NCBI GenBank assembly: GCA_023091735.1
Contig: JALKBU010000400.1
Location: 1-42,852, forward strand
Source: Trichomonas tenax
Lineage: Eukaryota; Parabasalia; Trichomonadida; Trichomonadidae
Direction of reading: 5' to 3'
DNA length: 42,852 bases
In this document: one piece after another, positions 36,341 through 42,852 of the stretch
How positions within the stretch are numbered: position 1 is the stretch's first letter
Layout of the letters: every line of letters begins with the position of its first letter
The notes under the pieces: generated by a model
The model's input: the letters and a program-made list of their open reading frames with translations, nothing else
What the model was told of the DNA's origin: nothing
Databases searched by the model: none
Program-made: the position numbers and the translations under genes

Positions 36341-38259
36341 CACAATTTTATTGTTGATTTTTATCTTTGAAACTTCTTCTGTAACAAATACTGCCCCAAG
36401 AGCCGAAAATTTTCAATCAAATTTGGGCCACAAATCGCTCAAAGAGAAATTTTTCAAATTGATATTAAAATGATAACATACAAAAGAGCTTATCAATGAA
36501 CTCAAATTCAGCAAAAATCGTTATGTCTAAACTGATAGAGTTTAACAACGTTGGTATTTTTGATCAAATTAAATTTTAATTATACTCACATATTAGCACT
36601 TGGCTATATGTTTAAATTCATATGTATATTATATTGTTAAGTTTAGAGAGTCAGATGTAATTGATGATTTTTGATCAAATCAGATAAATGATCTTGTGGC
36701 AAATTTACAGTTATGTATAAGCTGAAATCTATACATAATCGATACCATCGAATTATTATCACTAATCATCGTTTAATGATTTTCTTGAATCTTAAATCAA
36801 TGTTTCATTAAGCATATTCTCGTTGGATTTAGCTTGAAGCAGATACTACAATCAAGTGACGTTTTACAAGGATCCAAATTTGAAACGTTTCTTATTCAAC
36901 TGGAATTTCCCATTAAATTATTGAGTATATAGCAATATTGAATTGACAATTATCGCTGCTATAAACATCTGTATTCTATGGTCCTATTTTTGTTTGTGAT
37001 TTAGGATCGAAATGTATTAGCTGATAATTGATAAAATACTGATTTGCTGGGACAGAAACCAACGAATATAATGCTATTTTCGATTATTAAGGCATTTCGA
37101 ACAAAGATGTCTTTTGATAATGAATTCAGATAAAGAAGCTATTTGCATAAGCAAAATAACAATTAAACAGATTGGTTTATGCACATAGAAAAAAATCACA
37201 ACAATATTTTTTTGTCTATTTATCGATTTTATTTCGATATTTATTATCAAATCTCTAAAATTTCTCAAATTGAATGCTTTTTCAGAAAAATCATATTATA
37301 TTCTATTTACGATTCTATTTCAGAATTTTTAATTTAAATCATTTACTCAACTTTACAATAACCGAAAAAGTCAACCGTAAACCGAAAAGATCGTTTTTTA
37401 ACATTTCTCAAAAATCAAAAAATTTATACAATAAATAGAATGATAAATTTATGATATATCAATATACTAGGAGTAAAGCTTTTAATAATGCTGCGGCCAT
37501 ACAACACTTTTTTTGAATATAAAACCGTTTTCCAGGTCTCAATAACTATTTTTATCCGCTTTCGGATTTATCATTTACTTCTCCTTTCTTTTATAGGATT
37601 AGCCATATGCTGATCGATTCCATAAGGTTCATAGGCTTTATAGGTCTATAATATGCAAATTTACACATCCATCAATATTTAATATAAACAAACGGCAGAA
37701 AATAACTAGGCAATCATTATCACAAACCAATACACATATTTGCCTTAGATTATTTTAATGATTAAATTATTGAACAAGAAAAAATCAAATCAAATTCACG
37801 CAAAGAGCTCATTTTACATAAATGAAGTACATTGCTTGATGATATGCTTATAATGCCAATGCATTTCCTCATTAGATTCAATCAATTTCTCCTAAACAAA
37901 AGAAAAATAGAATTAACAAAGTATGAGTTTTCATGAAACCACATTTGGTTCTATGCTCTATACATGTTGATTAATATACTACCGGAATTTGAAACCAATT
38001 TCAATGAAAATTATATAAATTAAATGTTTTTCAATCCTAACGCACGAACACATATAATTATATCACGATAGATATCATATTCAAAATTAGGTTATTTATA
38101 ATTTTTACTCTAAATATCTGGTTGATTACAAACAGCAAGTTTATATTATCACAAAATATGCGGAACTGTAACACCAGTAAAGTCCTTATTTATATTTTTA
38201 AAAATGAACAAATTTTTTAGATCACAGTCTTTTATGTTAAATTTTTCCATGGATTTTGT

Positions 38260-38400
38260 ATTTATAATGGTACAGAAGACTGTGTACATGCCTTAAATAA
38301 CTTCAAATCGCATCCATCAAAGTCAGAGACTCAATCTCGAAAATTTTTCGATATCCTCAGGTTTCAAATGTAGCGTCGTTTCATAGCACGAAAATAATTT
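38260..38400 (-). pseudogene. Faint coding relic
   Basis: The minus strand reads CYETTLHLKPEDIEKFSR in one frame and VSDFDGCDLKLFKACTQSSV in another, joined by a frameshift and a stop. The composition is protein-like but short; the family is not known. Confidence 0.2.
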
Positions 38401-39040
38401 GATAAAAATTAGGAAATTTTTCAAAATTAAACCTTATTGATATTTTGCTGAATGATTAAAGTGGCAAAATAATTCTGAGCTCAATTTTATAGAATTGTGA
38501 ATAACTTTTCTAATATTTTTCAATTTCATATTAACAATATTTTGAGGGAACCCTTTCAAAACTTAAAATCATCGGTTTTATATAATAGCCATATCATCCA
38601 TATATTCATTTTTTTAAATATAGCTTTTTGACAAACAAAATTGAAAATTCAAATTTTATACTTCAATTTAGAAAATTTAATACTATACTGCTTTACTTAA
38701 ATGCTATCCATTGTTATTTCCAATTATTCATGATTCAAATTTTTACAAGCTCAAAATTATTGCGCCAATTCACGATAATTCGTCATTACATCGTTTATAA
38801 TTCAATATTCAAATATTATTACCAACTTCTATTTTGAAATAAAACCATGAAGCACGTTATTTTGCTACGAAACCATTATAATTCTTTATACCACATTACA
38901 AAAAATGGAATTATAGTGTTAAAAATGATTTTCGTATATCGGAATTATAAAACAAAATATAAAAAATTTGAAAAGGTCATCGAAGTTTTTTTATATATTT
39001 ATGAATAAATTTAAAAAATAATACATAAAACAAAACTTGC

Positions 39041-39727
39041 TTAAATAAAATCAAGCTCTTGGAAGGCGTCGGTCTGCATGAAATCGAATAATGTGAATAA
39101 TTCATTAGTGTGATCTTCATCTGAGATATCATTCGTAATTTCATGGGTTTCCATTCTATTTATCTCTGTATTTGGAATATCTACTTGAGATATTGTGCAT
39201 TCATTGTGGTCAGCCATTGTAGAAACCTCTGGTTGACTCAGTTCTTTCTTGATTTCGCAAACTTGTGGCGAGATCGGTTGTTTAGGTACTGTTGTGTATT
39301 GCCTGATTGTCCATTGTCTTAATTCATTGACATTGTCTTTGAGTAAAGGAATCGCCATCATTAGTTGATTTGTAGTCTCTGCACGCGCAACATTGCTAGA
39401 TAATCCCATCTTGTGGAGAGATCCATTGATTGATGACTTGCATTTGAATACAAGAAGCTTTAATTGCCTTGTATTGGTTGCAATTCCGCTTGGAATGCAG
39501 CAATAACCACATGCAAGGAATCTTCTCCAGTCATCACCATCTCCGCGGACGCAGAAACGCTTTATAATCTCTAAAATCTCTGTAAAATTCTCGATTCTCT
39601 TATTCCTCTGATTCTTCGCATAGTTGACGCTCAACGTCGCTCTCAAGCAGTTGAACTGGTACTTGTCAAAATCGCTGAGAATGTTCCAGTACTTTGGATA
39701 TTGGAAAGCCATCCCGATGTTTTTCAT
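39041..39727 (-). CDS. IBD (initiator-binding domain) transcription-factor-like protein (228 aa)
   Basis: Homologue of the trichomonad initiator-binding protein family (IBP39-type), whose N-terminal winged-helix IBD contacts the Inr element. Conserved blocks are YPKYWNIL (10-17), FCVRGDGDDWRRFLACG (58-74), NTRQLKLL (85-92) and KCKSSINGSLHKMG (95-108). The C-terminal half is acidic and Ser/Thr-rich, ending LFTLFDFMQTDAFQELDFI, which could contact polymerase. It is shorter than IBP39. The start was chosen by its promoter: TCATTT (39735-39740) lies 8 bases before the ATG at 39727, inside the longer frame that would begin at 39772. It probably acts in the nucleus as a promoter-binding regulator. 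Confidence 0.85.
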   Translation of the reverse strand: MKNIGMAFQYPKYWNILSDFDKYQFNCLRATLSVNYAKNQRNKRIENFTEILEIIKRFCVRGDGDDWRRFLACGYCCIPSGIATNTRQLKLLVFKCKSSINGSLHKMGLSSNVARAETTNQLMMAIPLLKDNVNELRQWTIRQYTTVPKQPISPQVCEIKKELSQPEVSTMADHNECTISQVDIPNTEINRMETHEITNDISDEDHTNELFTLFDFMQTDAFQELDFI

Positions 39728-40489
39728 CTTTGTAAAATGATAGAAAAATTGATTTTCAAAGTGAAAATACATCTACCTATAGACAAAGAAAATGCTGGTA
39801 TCACCCTTTAACATAAAATCGCTGTACATTCTAAGAATGCAGCGGTTATAAGCATAGTACGTTATGTTTTTACTCAATACTCAAATTTTTTGAAGGATTT
39901 TGTTAAATACTTATGATGATATTGTGAATGATTATGGTTGATTTTTTTCGTTTTGTGAAGAAATTGTCAGTTTTTAATTTCTGAGAACGTGAATATGTGA
40001 GATATAAATATAAAAATATCCAATCTTGCATAATAAACGTTTTTTCAAGTTCAGAAAAATTATGATTGCTTTCAATTCTATCTTTTAAAAACTTATTTTT
40101 GGAATTATTCGGGGTCTTAAATGAAATAAATATATCAAATTACAACATTATAACATTTTTGCCACGTAAACTGTCAAAATTTTAGAATTTTGCCTTTTAA
40201 CGCAAGCTAACTGCTATGTCATAAAATTTTCGAATTTCGTCATGTAAATATTTTTAATACGAAATTGCAATTAAAATTTTCATTAGCTTTTAATATCTCT
40301 CAATAAAAATAAATATTAATAAATAATTATGTCACGTAAATTTTGTTGTCAATTTTTCTTGTTGATTGATTTGACATACGCATTGCAACTACAAATAATC
40401 AAGATTGCTGTGTGTTTAAAGATCCAAACACACTCACACAATTATTAGCTGTGATGTGACTGGATAAGATATGGCTGTTGCATGTGCAT
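39728..40489. promoter_or_regulatory. Upstream region with a cluster of ACGTAAA/ATGTAAA motifs
   Basis: After the Inr, the region is AT-rich and non-coding. GCCACGTAAACTGTCAAA (near 40161), CGTCATGTAAA (40238-40249) and TGTCACGTAAA (40330-40340) are variants of the window-wide TTTACrTGwCA motif. TCACTTTGAAAA at 39755-39765 (minus) is a second Inr-like word. Confidence 0.4.
39735..39740 (-). promoter_or_regulatory. Inr TCATTT of the IBD gene
   Basis: TCATTT 8 bases before the ATG at 39727. It decides the start over the in-frame ATG at 39772. Confidence 0.65.
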
Positions 40490-41040
40490 TCAAAGTTCAT
40501 CACCTTTTTTTCTGTTCTGCGATGAATGGAATGGATGAACTGCATTGCATCCACTTAATGAAAGATGCTCAATAGTGTTGATATCATATGGACGGAATGG
40601 AGAATTCGTTATCGTTAAATAAGCAAACGTTATTCCAGTCACGCCTTGAGTATATGTACAATTATTCAAATAAACAGTTATCTGATCATTCCAACTCATA
40701 GTTTTGCCTTTATTATTTTGGAAATTTGATCGAAAGGCATAAAATACTAAATTCATATCTGCACATCGATATAATTCAAAAAGATTATTAACATCATTGT
40801 TCGCAATGTTCTTTCATTGTTTTAAACGAAAACATTTTATTTGCATAAAATTCTGAATTCAAATGAAAGATAAATTAATTCCAACATAATACCCACCTGG
40901 ATATTGATTTGTACTCCTATTAATATTAACATTTTTGGATACAATACCTGGACCATCATTGGATATTACATACATACCATTTTTAGAATCCGCGATTGAA
41001 TTCATATCATTATAATAAATAAATCCACCATGATATCCTG
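40490..41040 (-). pseudogene. Decayed beta-helix-like surface gene
   Basis: The minus strand reads YHGGFIYYNDMNSIADSKNG, NDGPGIVSKNVNINRS and NQYPGGYYVGINLSFI, then a stop (about 40865). In another frame it continues VNNLFELYRCADMNLVFYAF, NDQITVYLNNCTYTQGVTG and INTIEHLSLSGCNAVHPFH, ending near 40490. The last part is homologous to the 252-bp repeat (IEHLSFGGCNAVHPFH). Strand-like repeats with GGFIYY and NDGPGI resemble parallel beta-helix surface proteins. Frameshifts and missing start show decay. Confidence 0.55.
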
Positions 41041-41068
41041 AGTTTTATTCGATCGAACAGGTATAGCA

Positions 41069-41178
41069 TTGAACAAAATTAACGCTTTTCAATGTGATGA
41101 ATATTACTTCTCCATTATCAAATTTTATTCAAATTAAATAATAGCGTTAATTTTGTTCAATATAATGGAGGAGTAATG
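41069..41178. repeat. Nested inverted repeats
   Basis: 41069-41086 is the exact reverse complement of 41143-41160 (18 bp, TTGAACAAAATTAACGCT). Just inside and outside, ATTACTTCTCCATTAT (from about 41104) pairs with ATAATGGAGGAGTAAT (from about 41161) with one mismatch. The two pairs interleave, giving alternative stems. Confidence 0.75.
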
Positions 41179-41336
41179 TATTTTATATATACTGTGAGAT
41201 CAACATATGATTCTTATCCAAAGTAGCTCGTCCATAGCTCCTGTGACGCAGCATCATTTACGGCCAAAGATTATGTAATCATCGTGGATGGTCTCGTAAC
41301 ACAAAAATGAGCGTCATGGAGTGAATTAATTAAAGA

Positions 41337-41588
41337 TATAAATTTTTTGAGTGAAACATAATTAGTGTTGTGATGATATAACTCTTCTTGGATGAACTGT
41401 AACTGTTGCACGTGCATGCAATATTAACTTTCATGTTGTTGTTCTGTGATGGATGGAATGGATGAACTGCATTGCATCCTCCAAAAGAAAGATGTTCAAT
41501 GATGTGATAAAATGGTTTTAATGGCATGTTTTCTGTTAGTAAAGTTCCACCCTTAATAATAAAAGAATAGAAGAAAAAATCTGTCAAT
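41337..41588 (-). repeat. 252-bp repeat, copy 2 (relic coding sequence)
   Basis: Reverse complement of copy 1 at 31147-31398, same length, two differences seen. It encodes LTDFFFYSFIIKGGTLLTEN, IEHLSFGGCNAVHPFHPSQN and ACTCNSYSSSKKSY. Flanks on both sides are unrelated to those of copy 1. Confidence 0.85.
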
Positions 41589-41950
41589 TTTTTACAAGTT
41601 AAGGTTATTAAAGAAAACTAGGATATAACTCATACACTTAAACCTAAAGCTTTAATGTGTATTTAGTGATAAACCAGTGAATTGAGTTTGGATGTCGAAT
41701 TTAATCATTACTTTCAATGTTATGATTTTGTAAATCTTGAATGAGAACTTAAAAGAATAACTCCTATAGCATCTTTCTTATTGGTTTGAAGGAAATTCTG
41801 CCGAATAAAAATTTATGAATGAATCTTATATATTCTGAGGTACCCAATTAAAGTATGTAATTCTTCTGCTGAACTAAAGTAAATCAACAAGCATATTATA
41901 TTTGACTGATTAACATTAAAAATATTATTGTTGGAATTAAATTTGGAAAA
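41589..41950. other. Intergenic spacer
   Basis: AT-rich; no gene, RNA or repeat seen. Confidence 0.5.
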
Positions 41951-42643
41951 TTAGAAATAAGGAAGGTCATTAGGGAATTGAATAGGTCCATCTTCTTCAT
42001 ACAAACCGTTAGATCTTGGCGTTCCTTCTTTTGGAGTTGTTTTATTTGATTGAAATTCAAAATTATTGGCTTTCAATGAAAATCCACATCGTGGAGTATA
42101 TGCATGCGATTTGTCTTCGATATTTTCAAAATGAATAAGTGGTTGTGGAAGATTAATATCATTTATCTCCATTTTAATGCTTCTTATGAGTTCTGTATAT
42201 ATTGGACGAATCTTTTCTGATTTTGGATCTTGTGGAACGAATTTAGGCTGTGTTTGTTGAATTTGAAAAGTAAAATCTCCGTTAAGTTGCTGTTCTTGAA
42301 AAGTATAGTGTTGAGCGGGTGAAGAAAGAGGAGGAATGAATGTTCTTGCGTTAGAAGTTGAAAAAATCGTTTTAATTTGACTTGTAAGATTTTCTTGAAA
42401 GACATTTGGCTTCGATACAGCAATAGGAGCAATGTAGATTTGATTATGGCTACCATTAGGCTGCTCGGACTCTCTCAAAAGCGATTTATTTTGATAGCTT
42501 TGAGATATTGTAACTTTTTCTTTAGGAGGAACATAACCAGGAGCGCCAGAATTTTTGCTGTTTATCTGTGCGTCGAGTTCTGCTTTGTACGCCGCTTGTT
42601 TGGCGCGACGTGCTTTTATATCGACATCATCCATGAACATCAT
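41951..42643 (-). CDS. Hypothetical, mostly disordered protein (230 aa)
   Basis: I do not recognise the family. The N-terminus has a charged helix, KARRAKQAAYKAELDAQINS (10-29), followed by GAPGYVPP. That helix recalls the KQ-x-Y-x-x-x-L-x-x-Q-I motif of some centrosomal and ciliary coiled-coil proteins (a weak resemblance). The rest is Gln/Asn/Pro/Ser-rich and probably disordered, ending PIQFPNDLPYF. No signal peptide or membrane helix. Three Met codons lie in the first four codons (MMFM); the first is listed. No canonical Inr was seen. It is on the same strand as the partial gene upstream, about 77 bp away. Confidence 0.65.
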   Translation of the reverse strand: MMFMDDVDIKARRAKQAAYKAELDAQINSKNSGAPGYVPPKEKVTISQSYQNKSLLRESEQPNGSHNQIYIAPIAVSKPNVFQENLTSQIKTIFSTSNARTFIPPLSSPAQHYTFQEQQLNGDFTFQIQQTQPKFVPQDPKSEKIRPIYTELIRSIKMEINDINLPQPLIHFENIEDKSHAYTPRCGFSLKANNFEFQSNKTTPKEGTPRSNGLYEEDGPIQFPNDLPYF

Positions 42644-42720
42644 TTTTTAAAAATTTTGTCAAATTTTTAGACTTTAACGTGCATCAAAGTGATAGAAAAA
42701 TGAACTTTAACTTTCTTTTG

Positions 42721-42852
42721 TTAACATTTGTAATTATTTGTTCTTAACTTAGCTAAATTAAATGAATCGTTTAAATCTATTTCAATACTTTGGTCAATTG
42801 ATTCTTCAGCAAACGATTCAACCCAATTGATTCTTTCTTCTTTCGGCAAATG
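42721..42852 (-). CDS. C-terminal end of a gene running off the window (43 aa visible)
   Basis: The minus-strand frame from the window edge reads HLPKEERINWVESFAEESID, then IEIDLNDSFNLAKLRTNNYKC and TAA. It is open over the whole visible length, acidic and amphipathic, unlike the flanking spacer. It is probably the 3' end of a gene whose start lies to the right. The family cannot be judged. Confidence 0.5.
   Translation of the reverse strand, partial: HLPKEERINWVESFAEESIDQSIEIDLNDSFNLAKLRTNNYKC

Larger units (their letters stand above)
36316..39040. other. 2.7-kb AT-rich region, largely empty
   Basis: 36335-36340 is the Inr of the coiled-coil gene. Apart from a faint coding relic at 38260-38400, I see no gene, RNA or strong repeat. 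Short frames at 37074-37268 and 38628-38837 are AT-driven. Confidence 0.5.

Overview
The window looks like nuclear DNA of a trichomonad (Parabasalia, such as Trichomonas or Tritrichomonas). It is AT-rich and no gene here shows an obvious spliceosomal intron. Several ATGs lie a few bases to about 20 bases downstream of a TCAYTW-type initiator (Inr). One gene encodes an IBD (initiator-binding domain) protein, a family typical of trichomonads. NlpC/P60, BTB/F5-8-like, glycine-rich and EGF-like surface protein genes are also the usual trichomonad repertoire. Many stop codons are embedded in TAAA. I cannot name the species from sequence alone.

Layout. 0.3-4.0 kb: a small coiled-coil protein, an alpha/beta hydrolase (minus), a NAA50/60-like N-acetyltransferase and a four-EF-hand calcium-binding protein. 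4.0-8.4 kb: a GC-rich hairpin, a membrane-anchored subtilisin-like protein whose catalytic His and Ser are both replaced, and a foldback element. 8.2-10.9 kb: small ORFs and gene relics. 10.9-12.6 kb: a HEAT-repeat protein resembling the PP2A scaffold subunit. 12.8-15.0 kb: three tandem decayed copies of a glycine-rich (ALK/LTK-type) gene. 15.0-16.6 kb: a small ORF, the 3' end of a non-LTR retrotransposon with a CCHC finger and a restriction-like endonuclease motif, and tRNA-Lys(TTT). 16.8-18.2 kb: a long unknown gene with a stop codon at codon 21. 18.2-23.8 kb: a gene-poor stretch holding a 1.34-kb interval with mariner-like ends. 23.8-24.3 kb: a small unknown gene. 24.9-26.8 kb: tandem relics of a beta-helix-like family. 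26.8-29.4 kb: a secreted NlpC/P60 hydrolase and an EGF-like type I membrane protein. 29.4-31.4 kb: a structure-dense intergenic region and a hidden gene relic. 31.5-34.3 kb: a BTB-like/F5-8-like protein and a divergent H4/H3 pair. 34.4-36.3 kb: an acidic coiled-coil protein. 36.3-39.0 kb: mostly empty. 39.0-39.7 kb: the IBD protein. 40.4-41.6 kb: more relics. 42.0-42.9 kb: a hypothetical gene and the 3' end of another.

Themes. (1) Housekeeping genes with tight Inr promoters are interspersed with decayed multigene-family copies. (2) A motif TTTAC[A/G][C/T]G[A/T]CA recurs about fifteen times, only in non-coding DNA and often upstream of genes. (3) Perfect or near-perfect hairpins recur in intergenic DNA. 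(4) A 252-bp segment occurs twice nearly identically, and an 86-bp piece of it sits just 3' of histone H3. All functional calls come from reading motifs; no database search was possible.
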